A stretch of DNA of 64,000 nt from Halorubrum depositum (GTDB taxonomy: Archaea; Halobacteriota; Halobacteria; Halobacteriales; Haloferacaceae), in the NCBI RefSeq assembly GCF_007671725.1, contig NZ_VCNM01000003.1, positions 1-64,000 on the forward strand. The letters are read 5' to 3'. Of this stretch, positions 51,030 to 58,420 are shown in pieces (positions within the stretch are counted from its first letter, which is position 1; each line of letters begins with the position of its first letter). A model generated the notes under the pieces. That model had not been told where the DNA came from. It did not search any database and saw only the letters and a list, made by a program, of their open reading frames with translations. A program made the translations under genes and the position numbers.

Positions 51030-52308
51030 GACCGTCTGCGTCGTCGGGCTGGGCTACGTCGGCCTGCCGTTGGCCATCGAGTTCGACGACGCCGGGAAGT
51101 CGGTCATCGGCTACGACGTGGACCCCGACAAGGTCGCCGATCTCGACGCCGGGATCGACCCGACCGGGGACGTCACCGACGAGGGCGTCGCGAGCTCCGA
51201 CGTGACGTTCACGACCGCCGAGTCGCGGATCTGGGAGGCGGACTACGTCATCGTGACGGTGCCGACGCCGGTCGACAGCATGGAGAACCCGAACCTTCAG
51301 TACGTGGAGTCGGCCGCCGAGACCATCGGCGGACACGTCTCGCCCGGAACGACCGTCGTCCTCGAGTCGACGGTCTACCCCGGCGCGACGGAGTCCGTCC
51401 TCGCCCCGGCCCTCGAGTCCGAGTCGGAGTTCACCGTCGGCGAGGACGTCTTCGTCGGCTACTCGCCGGAGCGCGCCTCGCCCGGTGACACCGGACGGAG
51501 CGTCAGCGACGTGGTCAAGGTCGTCGGAGCGAACAGCGAGGAGGTCCGCGAGGACCTCGCCGACCTCTACGGGAGCATCGTGGACGCCGGTATCCATCGG
51601 GCGCCGGACATCGAGACCGCGGAGGCGTCGAAGGTCATCGAGAACGTCCAGCGGGACATGAACATCGCCCTGATCAACGAGCTGGCCATCGCCTGCGACC
51701 ACATGGGGCTGACGACGAAAGACGTCCTCGAGGCGTCCGGGACCAAGTGGAACTTCCACGACGAGTACTCGCCCGGGTTCGTCGGCGGGCACTGCATCCC
51801 CGTCGACCCGTTCTACCTCACCTATCAGTCGAAGCGCGACGGGTTCTCGCCGAAACTCGTGTTGCAGGCGCGCGAGATCAACGAGTACGTCCCCGTCCAC
51901 GCCGCCCGCAAGACGGTCAAGACGATCAACGACGCCGGTCGGGTCCTGCAGGACACGCGCCTGTTAGTCCTGGGTCTCGCCTACAAACCCGGCGTCGGCG
52001 ACATCCGCAGTTCCGAAGTCGGATCGATGATAGAGAAGCTAGACGAGTTCGACATCGACTGCGTGGGGTACGACCCGCACGCGAACCCGGAGGAGTCGCG
52101 GGACGTCTTCGACATCGAGGTGACCGAATCGGTCGACCTCGCGGCCTACGACGGAGTCGTCGTCGCGACGGCCCACGAGGAGTTCTCCGGCTACGAACTC
52201 GAGTCGATGGCGTCGGCGCTCGATTCCGACCCGGTCATGGTCGACGTGGCGGACGTGTTCGACGCCGACGAGGCCGCCGAGCACGGGTTCCACTACGCAC
52301 AGCTGTGA
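51022..52308 (+). CDS. UDP-GlcNAc 6-dehydrogenase family protein (WbpA/TviB-like)
   Basis: The 428-residue protein starts MTETVCVVGLGYVGLPLAIE and has YVIVTVPTPVDSMENPNLQY, VLESTVYPGATESV, VGYSPERASPGDTGRS and the catalytic GFVGGHCIPVDPFYLTYQS. The last motif and the following LQAREINEYVP resemble WbpA/TviB, which make UDP-GlcNAcA. It is paralogous to the preceding gene and overlaps it by 8 bp. With the WbpB-, WbpE- and WbpD-like genes it completes a predicted UDP-GlcNAc(3NAc)A pathway. Confidence 0.9.
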   Translation: MTETVCVVGLGYVGLPLAIEFDDAGKSVIGYDVDPDKVADLDAGIDPTGDVTDEGVASSDVTFTTAESRIWEADYVIVTVPTPVDSMENPNLQYVESAAETIGGHVSPGTTVVLESTVYPGATESVLAPALESESEFTVGEDVFVGYSPERASPGDTGRSVSDVVKVVGANSEEVREDLADLYGSIVDAGIHRAPDIETAEASKVIENVQRDMNIALINELAIACDHMGLTTKDVLEASGTKWNFHDEYSPGFVGGHCIPVDPFYLTYQSKRDGFSPKLVLQAREINEYVPVHAARKTVKTINDAGRVLQDTRLLVLGLAYKPGVGDIRSSEVGSMIEKLDEFDIDCVGYDPHANPEESRDVFDIEVTESVDLAAYDGVVVATAHEEFSGYELESMASALDSDPVMVDVADVFDADEAAEHGFHYAQL

Positions 52309-52317
52309 GTGATTGAC

Positions 52318-53343
52318 ATGGATGTCCTCATCACGATCCAGCATCCCGCGCACGTCCACTTCTTCAAGCACGCCATCGAGGAGCTGGAGGAACTCGGCCA
52401 CGAGGTCTACGTCCGCGCGCTCGACAAGGACGTCGCGTTGTCGCTCCTGAACGGATACGACATCGACTACGAGGTCGTCGGGTCTCGCGGTGGGTCGCTG
52501 GCCGGTACGGCGGTGTCGACGCTCGCGATCGAGTACCGCCTGTACCGCGACGCGAGAGCGATCGGCCCCGACGTGATGACGGCGATCGGCGGTATCGAGG
52601 CCGCACACGTCGCGAAGCTGATCGACGCGGACAGCGTCATCTTCACCGACACCGAGCACGCGACGCTGTCGAATCGGTTGACGTTCCCCTTCGCGGACGA
52701 GATCGCGACGCCCGACTGTTATCTCGACGACGCCGGCCCCAACCAGTACCGATACCCGAGTTACCACGAGCTCGCCTACCTCCACCCCGACCGGTTCGAC
52801 CCGGATCCGTCCGTGCTCGACGAACTCCCCGTCGACGCCGACGACACCTACGCAGTCCTTCGGTTGGTCAGTTGGGGTGCGGCGCACGACGTCGGCGACG
52901 AGGGACTCGCCGACCTCACGGAACTGGTCGATCGCCTCGAGGAGACGGGGGCGGACATCCTCGTCTCGGCCGAGGACGACGCACTCCCCCCGGGGCTCGA
53001 CGGGTACGGTATCGACATCGACCCGAACCTCATCCATCACGTTCTCGCGTACGCCGATCTCTTCGTCGGAGAGAGCGGGACGATGGCGTCCGAGAGTGCC
53101 GTCCTCGGCACGCCGTCGGTGTACGTCCACAGTGCGAACCCCGGCCTCATGCGTGACCTCTCGGCGCACGACCTGCTGTTCGGGTATCACGGTGAGCGTC
53201 GGAACGAACGCGCCGCGAGTCGGGCAGTCGACATCCTCGAGTCGCCGGAGATTGACTGGGAGCAGCGCCGCCGGGACCTCCTCGACCAGAAGACCGACGC
53301 GACGGACGTCGTCGTCGATCGAGTGCTCTCGGCCGCCAAGTAG
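52318..53343 (+). CDS. DUF354-family GT-B-like protein
   Basis: The 341-residue protein starts MDVLITIQHPAHVHFFKHAI and contains EVVGSRGGSLAGTAVSTL, SVIFTDTEHATLSNRLTF and GESGTMASESAVLGTPSVYVHS. That layout resembles a WecB/MurG-type GT-B fold. DUF354 proteins occur widely in archaeal surface-sugar loci and are thought to be glycosyltransferases or epimerases, but the reaction is unproven. ATG 52318 is preferred; an in-frame GTG lies at 52309. It is the last gene of the 48938-53343 operon. Confidence 0.82.
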   Translation: MDVLITIQHPAHVHFFKHAIEELEELGHEVYVRALDKDVALSLLNGYDIDYEVVGSRGGSLAGTAVSTLAIEYRLYRDARAIGPDVMTAIGGIEAAHVAKLIDADSVIFTDTEHATLSNRLTFPFADEIATPDCYLDDAGPNQYRYPSYHELAYLHPDRFDPDPSVLDELPVDADDTYAVLRLVSWGAAHDVGDEGLADLTELVDRLEETGADILVSAEDDALPPGLDGYGIDIDPNLIHHVLAYADLFVGESGTMASESAVLGTPSVYVHSANPGLMRDLSAHDLLFGYHGERRNERAASRAVDILESPEIDWEQRRRDLLDQKTDATDVVVDRVLSAAK

Positions 53344-53684
53344 CCTCGAATCCGCCGTCCGCCGGACGTGATGCGTCACCGGTCGAACGACCGAACGACG
53401 TTCGGAACGGCTCGTCGCGATCGGACGCGCGTCGCCGGCGGCGTCGTCTCTGTTCTCGCGTTCGTCGTCCCGGGCGTGAGCGAGTCGTCCCGTGTGAGTC
53501 CGGGCGGGTCGTCGGCGGACCGGGTCCCCACCGGGAGTCGAGGTCGGGGAGTACCCGTCCGGCCCGTCGCGCTGAGCGTGCGGCCACGCACAGAGACCCC
53601 GATCCGGCTATACGGTCGAATTTCGACGGGAGAGCACATTTATCGGCTACATAATAAGGGGCCTATGGCGCCCGTACTCTCCTG
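53344..53684. other. Intergenic region with promoter element 10
   Basis: A 341-bp gap. A 105-codon frame (53368-53685) overlaps the next ATG but contains the promoter element and has poor coding character. The right end carries the 18-bp glycan-locus element listed separately. Nothing else was seen. Confidence 0.4.
53640..53657 (+). promoter_or_regulatory. Glycan-locus promoter element 10
   Basis: TTATCGGCTACATAATAA, 27 bp before ATG 53685. The left half-site TTATCG is perfect, and the ATAATAA end is conserved. Confidence 0.6.
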
Positions 53685-54773
53685 ATGACGCTACCAGATA
53701 CAGCTCGACGTTCCGGTCGGGAGCGGGACGTGACCGTGATGGTGACGGGTGCCGGCACGCCCGGTGCTTTGGGCATCATCAAGGCCGTCCGCCGGACCGA
53801 TGCGTTCGATCCTCACATCGTCGGCGTCGAAACGATCCCCGACGCGAGCGGATTCCCCCTCGTTGACACCGCGGAGACCGTCTCCGCGGGCGACGACTTC
53901 ATCCCGGACGTGATTGACGTCGCGCGGCGTGAGGACGTCGACGTGGTGTTCCCGCTCCAGCCGACGGACCTCCGGTCGCTCTCCGAGGCGAAGCCCAGAT
54001 TCGAGAGCGAGGGTATCGAGGTGATGGTCTCGGATCCCGGAACGTTGTCCACCGCGACGGACACCGGGCGACTGTACGACCATCTCGTTCGACATGGCCA
54101 TCACATCGTACCGGAGTTCTACCGCGTCTCGACCTGCGACGAGTTCGTCGACGCGGTTCGCGCGCTCGGATACCCCGATCGGCGCGTCTGTTTCAAGCGC
54201 TCCGACGGCGACGAGGTACGCGTCCTCGACTCGGAGGCGGACCGCTCCAACGTCCTGCTGGATACGCAGCCGAACAACACGGTGAACACGCTGGACGGCG
54301 TCCTCCCGGTTTTCGAGGAGACCGAACCGTTTCCGGATCTCATCGTGACGGAGTATCTCCCGGGCGACGAGTACAGCGTCGACGTCGTCGCCCGCGAAGA
54401 CGACGTTCCGGTTACGGTCTCTCGTTCTCACGACGAAATCGATGCCGGACGCTCGTACACGGGGACGATCGAAGAGGCGCCGGAACTCATCGAAAGCGCG
54501 CGCCAGATCTGCGCGCTCCTCGACGTAGAGTACAACGCCAACGTCCGGTTTAAGTACGCCGCCGACGGCACGCCGAAGCTCGTCGGGGTCAACCCGTACC
54601 TCTCCGAGTCCGTCACCGCGTGTGTCGGTGCAGGCGCGAACATCCCCTCACAGAGCGTGCAGCACGCACTCGGCTGGGACCTCCCGGAGGTCACCGTCGA
54701 TTGGGGGACGCACGTCACCCACGACTGGCAGGAGATCGTCTTCCGCCCCGAGAAGAGCCCGACAACAATCTAA
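53685..54773 (+). CDS. ATP-grasp ligase (carbamoyl-phosphate-synthase-like)
   Basis: The 362-residue protein starts with a pre-ATP-grasp Rossmann domain (VTVMVTGAGTPGALGIIKAV). The ATP-grasp core follows: GYPDRRVCFKRSDGDEVRVL, DLIVTEYLPGDEYSVDVV and VRFKYAADGTPKLVGVNPYL, with the acidic/Asn metal-binding end. Such enzymes join a carboxylate to an amine or thiol, or make carbamoyl-type intermediates. In surface-glycan loci they often decorate uronic acids with amino acids or other groups. That role fits the uronate pathway here but is inferred. Confidence 0.83.
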   Translation: MTLPDTARRSGRERDVTVMVTGAGTPGALGIIKAVRRTDAFDPHIVGVETIPDASGFPLVDTAETVSAGDDFIPDVIDVARREDVDVVFPLQPTDLRSLSEAKPRFESEGIEVMVSDPGTLSTATDTGRLYDHLVRHGHHIVPEFYRVSTCDEFVDAVRALGYPDRRVCFKRSDGDEVRVLDSEADRSNVLLDTQPNNTVNTLDGVLPVFEETEPFPDLIVTEYLPGDEYSVDVVAREDDVPVTVSRSHDEIDAGRSYTGTIEEAPELIESARQICALLDVEYNANVRFKYAADGTPKLVGVNPYLSESVTACVGAGANIPSQSVQHALGWDLPEVTVDWGTHVTHDWQEIVFRPEKSPTTI

Positions 54774-54779
54774 CGACCC

Positions 54780-54805
54780 GCCGAGTCGGCATTCTCTGAC
54801 TCGGC
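54780..54805 (+). other. Intercistronic hairpin
   Basis: GCCGAGTC (54780-54787) pairs with GACTCGGC (54798-54805) across a 10-nt loop, between the ATP-grasp gene and the polytopic membrane protein. No poly-T tract follows, so it is more likely an mRNA-processing or stability hairpin than a terminator. Confidence 0.45.
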
Positions 54806-54821
54806 ACTCACACCTCGATAC

Positions 54822-56789
54822 ATGAATCCGATTTCATCGATACACGGACGGTTACGACAGGCAGAACTCGACGTACTGGTAGCGATTGTCGGCCTGGTGC
54901 TCGCCCTCGGGATGTTCCCCCTGCGGTTCCTGTCGTCACAGATATTCATCGTGACGCTCCCGCCGATATTGGGTGTCGGCTGTCTCCTCTACCTCGCGGC
55001 GGCCCGCGGGACCCGGACGACTGACGGACTCCCGACGCTGACGCCGTCAGCGACGAGACTGCTCTCCGTCGGCGTCTTCCTCGGCCTCGCCGCGATGGTC
55101 TTCTTGGCCGCGTTACAGGGGCAGCGAAGCGTCCTGTTCATGGACGTCGGCGGCGTCGTCGGGGTCCTGCTCCTCGGGCAGATACTGCTCGCACCGGACG
55201 AGGAGCTGCGCCCGGGAGTGTTCCTCGCGCAGGTCATCGTGTTCTCGTTCGTCGTCCGATTCGCCGCGCTCTACACCACGACGGGGTACGTCGGCATCGA
55301 CATCTGGTCGCACACGACGTTCATCGAGACGATACTCCGGACCGACTCGCTGTCGGCTATCAGCGAGATCAAGTACTACGCGTCGCCGCTGTACCATCTG
55401 CTCGCCGCGACGTCCACCAATCTGTTAGGCCTGTCGCTGCGGAACGCGCTGTACCTCTCTCTCGGCGTCGTGATGCCGCTCATTCCGCTGTTCGTCTACG
55501 GCACGGCCCGTCTGCTCGTGCCGCTCCGGTGGTCGCTCGCGGCGGCGGCGCTCTACGCGATGGGCGACCAGGTCATCCGATGGGGAATCCACCTCATCCC
55601 GACGAGCATGGGACTCGTGTTCTTCCTCGCGTGCATGTACAGTCTCGTGCGGATCACCCACGCCAGCGAGCGATGGCGCGACTTCGGTCTGCTCGTACTA
55701 TTTAGCACCGCCATCATCCTCACGCACCAGGTGTCGTCGTTCATCATGCTAGTGTTGCTCTTCGCGGGGCTCGCCGCGCAGATACTGCTCCAGTTCAGCT
55801 TCTTCACCGAGGAACCGGACGCCCTGTCGTTCACTGGCGGGGGGTCGAACCCGGTGAACCTCATCGGTCTCGTGGGGTTCAACCTCGGGCTCATCGTCTT
55901 CACGTGGTCGCTGACCCCGTACAAGGGCGACACCTTCCTCGAGACCGTCCTCAGCTACCTCTACGTGAACTTGTTCAACGCCGGGTTCCTGACCGGTGTC
56001 AGCGGGAGCGGGGGGTCCGAGGGCGCCTCCGGCGTCGCCGGCGGCGGCGGGCAGACGCTCCTCTCGCAGATGTCGACGTACGTCACCGAAGCGGGATTCC
56101 TCCTGCTGATCTTCGCAGGCGTCTTGGGGTGTCTCACCGTCCTCAAGCGGTCGCGTGCGACACAGACGACGTACACCTTCGTCGGTGCCATCGTCGCGAT
56201 GCTGTTCGTCGTCCTCGGCCTCCCGCTGTTCGGTATCGAGAGCTTCGTGCCGGGCCGCTGGATCGGGTTCCTCTACGCGCTCCTCGCCATCGTCGGCGTC
56301 CTCGGGTTCCGTCACCTCGCGAACCGAACGTCGCTCAAGGTCGCCGGCGTCGTCCTGCTCATGCTCGTGCTGATCTACCCGAACGTGATGATCATGTCGA
56401 ACGACGGCGCGATGGACAGTCCGGTGTTCTCGGACCAACACGAACGGCTCTCGTACACCGACCAGGAGCTCGCCGCGGTCGACACGTACGGCAACGCCCG
56501 TCCGACCGACGAAGGAGGCGAGATCTACACCGACTTGCCGTACGGGACAGTGTGGGAACGAACAGACGCGCATCCGGCCGAACCGCTCCCCGCGGAGGCG
56601 GGACGGCCGGTGCCGCAAGGGACTTCGGTGTACCGGGACTACCAGTCCGAGAGCGCCTCGTACTTCATGAACAGTCAGACCGAGGCGGCAACGAACCTCA
56701 ACCCGTCGAAGACGGACGTCTGCCCGTCGACGACCAACCACGTCTACGCGAACGGGCAGGTCACCGTCTGCACGCTGCCCGGGTCCTGA
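54822..56789 (+). CDS. Large polytopic membrane protein, possible GT-C transferase or polymerase
   Basis: The 655-residue protein has about 13-14 hydrophobic helices up to residue 530, then an outer domain of about 120 residues. An early loop reads TTGYVGIDIWSHTTFIETIL, with acidic and His residues placed like the first loop of GT-C enzymes. Later loops contain Gly-rich SGGSEGASGVAGGGGQ. It could be a Wzy-like polymerase, a GT-C transferase or an oligosaccharyltransferase-like protein; no WWDYG motif of AglB was found. Co-transcription with the ATP-grasp gene is likely. Confidence 0.65.
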   Translation: MNPISSIHGRLRQAELDVLVAIVGLVLALGMFPLRFLSSQIFIVTLPPILGVGCLLYLAAARGTRTTDGLPTLTPSATRLLSVGVFLGLAAMVFLAALQGQRSVLFMDVGGVVGVLLLGQILLAPDEELRPGVFLAQVIVFSFVVRFAALYTTTGYVGIDIWSHTTFIETILRTDSLSAISEIKYYASPLYHLLAATSTNLLGLSLRNALYLSLGVVMPLIPLFVYGTARLLVPLRWSLAAAALYAMGDQVIRWGIHLIPTSMGLVFFLACMYSLVRITHASERWRDFGLLVLFSTAIILTHQVSSFIMLVLLFAGLAAQILLQFSFFTEEPDALSFTGGGSNPVNLIGLVGFNLGLIVFTWSLTPYKGDTFLETVLSYLYVNLFNAGFLTGVSGSGGSEGASGVAGGGGQTLLSQMSTYVTEAGFLLLIFAGVLGCLTVLKRSRATQTTYTFVGAIVAMLFVVLGLPLFGIESFVPGRWIGFLYALLAIVGVLGFRHLANRTSLKVAGVVLLMLVLIYPNVMIMSNDGAMDSPVFSDQHERLSYTDQELAAVDTYGNARPTDEGGEIYTDLPYGTVWERTDAHPAEPLPAEAGRPVPQGTSVYRDYQSESASYFMNSQTEAATNLNPSKTDVCPSTTNHVYANGQVTVCTLPGS

Positions 56790-57162
56790 TCGACCGCGGC
56801 CGCTCTTCTCGGATCTCGCGTCCCCGCCGCGCCGACGGACGGTCGTCCTGCGGAACGCGAAGCGCGGATCGGTCAGTGCGTCTCGACGGACGGTCGAACC
56901 GCCGTCGGCGACGATGCCACGCGGTGCGTTCCTCGCGTTGCGGCGACGCCCCGCGAGGGACGGTCGACCGTCTACTCGGGGTCGGCGTGTTCTTCCGCGG
57001 GGTTTCCGGACGGGTCGAGGAGAATCCGCCCGCGACGGTCGGCACGGAACACGCGTCAACCGCTGAGCGCCTGCGGCTGGAAACGGTGCGAAAACACGGG
57101 AGTTGCCTCCGCGAAGCGGCTCTCGTCCGACTGCTCGGGTTCGTTGGAGTCCGCGGCCGCGT
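56790..57162. other. Convergent intergenic region, no gene seen
   Basis: This 373-bp gap lies between the ends of two convergent genes. GC content is high, and open frames on both strands have the Arg/Ser/Pro-rich look of non-coding GC-rich DNA. The words GACGGACGGTCG and GACGGTCG recur several times (56835-56970), but not as a clean repeat. Confidence 0.4.
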
Positions 57163-58053
57163 CTAGTTTCCGTCGGTCGCGGTGCCGTTACCGCCGGACG
57201 AGTCGTCGCCGGATCCCGACGCCCCGTCGGCCGCCCGTTCGAACTGCTCGCGGGTCGACTCGGGGTCGACGGTCGGTGCCGTCACGGAGTCGCCGTAGGC
57301 GACGCGCGGAACGGTCGTGATCTCGAGTCCGTCGGCGCGTTCGGCGGACTGTTCGACGCTCCGATTGTACGTTCGGGAGCGAATGGCCTGTCGGATCTGG
57401 TCGAGTCCGTCGACGTCCGCGTGCTCGGCGAAGCGAACGAGGTTGTCGGTCGTCGCCCACTCGAATCGCCCCTGCGGCTGGTTGGCGAAGACGTACGCGA
57501 AGTAGTCCCAGAACGACGACGGGTCGATGTCCCAGACGGCGAGGCCCGCCTCGGTCGCTCTCGGCGCGTCCTCGCCGAGATACGGTTCGCCGTCTACGTA
57601 CGCCACGTTTCGGAACTCGACGGAGACGTCGCCGGTGGCGACGAAGTCGTCGACGAGGTCGTCGAACTGTTCGTTGACGAACTCCTGCGTGTACGGGCAC
57701 TTCCAGTTCCCGTAGAGGGTGACCGTCGTGTCGGCGGTCCCCAGCGTCGGATATCGTTGACGCGGTCGCTCTTCGAGGAGGGAGCTGCTCGGCACGTCGA
57801 TGTCCGGTTCGGAGATCGTCTCCGGCCGGTCGCCCGGGGCCACTTGATCGTCGGTCGCGGTCCCGTTTTCGGTCGCGGCATCGCTCTCGGTCGCGTTCGT
57901 CGCGGTGTTCTGTGGCGCCGAGGCGTTCGTCGACGTTCGTTCGGGCTCCGAGTCGGTCTGATCGACGACGCTCGCACAGCCGCTCAGTACCGGCACCGCG
58001 GCGACCGCTGATACTCCGAGCAACCGTCGTCTGCTCACCGGGTTGTCGTCCAT
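57163..58053 (-). CDS. Secreted DsbA-family thioredoxin-fold lipoprotein with single active-site Cys
   Basis: The 296-residue protein has a Tat lipoprotein signal (SRRRLLGVSAVAAVPVLSGC) and a long Thr/Asn/Glu linker. A DsbA-type domain follows: TTVTLYGNWKCPYTQEFVNEQ, then VSVEFRNVAYVDGEPYLGED, and GLEITTVPRVAYGD with the cis-Pro loop. The active site reads CPYT rather than CPxC, so it lacks the resolving Cys and may act as a monothiol isomerase, chaperone or binding protein. A Gly/Ser/Asp tail ends the chain. Promoter element 11 lies upstream, tying it to the glycan locus. Confidence 0.85.
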   Translation of the reverse strand: MDDNPVSRRRLLGVSAVAAVPVLSGCASVVDQTDSEPERTSTNASAPQNTATNATESDAATENGTATDDQVAPGDRPETISEPDIDVPSSSLLEERPRQRYPTLGTADTTVTLYGNWKCPYTQEFVNEQFDDLVDDFVATGDVSVEFRNVAYVDGEPYLGEDAPRATEAGLAVWDIDPSSFWDYFAYVFANQPQGRFEWATTDNLVRFAEHADVDGLDQIRQAIRSRTYNRSVEQSAERADGLEITTVPRVAYGDSVTAPTVDPESTREQFERAADGASGSGDDSSGGNGTATDGN

Positions 58054-58078
58054 ACATACTACCCGGGCGTGAACGACA

Positions 58079-58096
58079 TTATTATCGGTCGTGTAA
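58079..58096 (-). promoter_or_regulatory. Glycan-locus promoter element 11
   Basis: Read on the minus strand: TTACACGACCGATAATAA, 25 bp before ATG 58053, a good consensus fit. Confidence 0.6.
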
Positions 58097-58225
58097 GGCG
58101 TGCTGGAAGGCGTTCTCGCTTCTGACGTCGTGCCTAAACCGGGAGCAACGGAGCACGGACGGGATCCGTCCGGAAACCGCTCGACTCGGCGGCCATGAGT
58201 CCTCGGTTGTCAGCCGTATCGTCCC

Positions 58226-58243
58226 TTAGCGCATCTATAGTAA
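58226..58243 (+). promoter_or_regulatory. Weak glycan-locus promoter element 12
   Basis: TTAGCGCATCTATAGTAA has the 18-bp spacing but G at position 4 and ATAGTAA instead of ATAATAA. It lies 177 bp before the glmS ATG, so it is the weakest member of the set. Confidence 0.35.
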
Positions 58244-58406
58244 TGGGGCTCTCAGCGCATGGAGGTTGTCAGGGGCAACCCGTCCGCCCGCGGACCCCGA
58301 TAACCATGAAACGCCAGACTCAACGCTCGGCTGCGACGAACCAGACCACACCGACCAGTTCGAATGCAAAGACCGGTCGTACAGACCGCCGCGCCCCCGC
58401 CCGTAG

Positions 58407-58413
58407 GGAGGTG
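58407..58413 (+). promoter_or_regulatory. Shine-Dalgarno site of glmS
   Basis: GGAGGTG is a strong match to the 16S rRNA tail, 7 bp before ATG 58421. Most first genes in this window appear leaderless, so an SD here agrees with a long leader. Confidence 0.65.
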
Positions 58414-58420
58414 CGCTGAT

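Larger units (their letters stand above)
58054..58420. other. Divergent promoter region and long glmS leader
   Basis: This 367-bp region separates the DsbA-like gene from glmS. It holds promoter elements 11 (minus) and 12 (plus). After element 12 there are about 177 nt before the glmS ATG, with a 37-codon ORF at 58306-58419 (MKRQTQRSAATNQTTPTSSN then 17 more residues) whose TGA lies just before that ATG. No glmS-type ribozyme was recognised. Confidence 0.4.

Noticed and set aside
53368-53685. 105-codon frame ending at the ATP-grasp start
   Set aside because: It contains the promoter element of the next gene and lacks coding character.
58195-58419. 74-codon frame before glmS
   Set aside because: It spans the likely promoter. 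At most the last 37 codons could be translated, and nothing supports that beyond position.
58243-58420. glmS ribozyme or other riboswitch in the glmS leader
   Set aside because: I could not fold the leader into a known riboswitch, and the glmS ribozyme is known from bacteria only.
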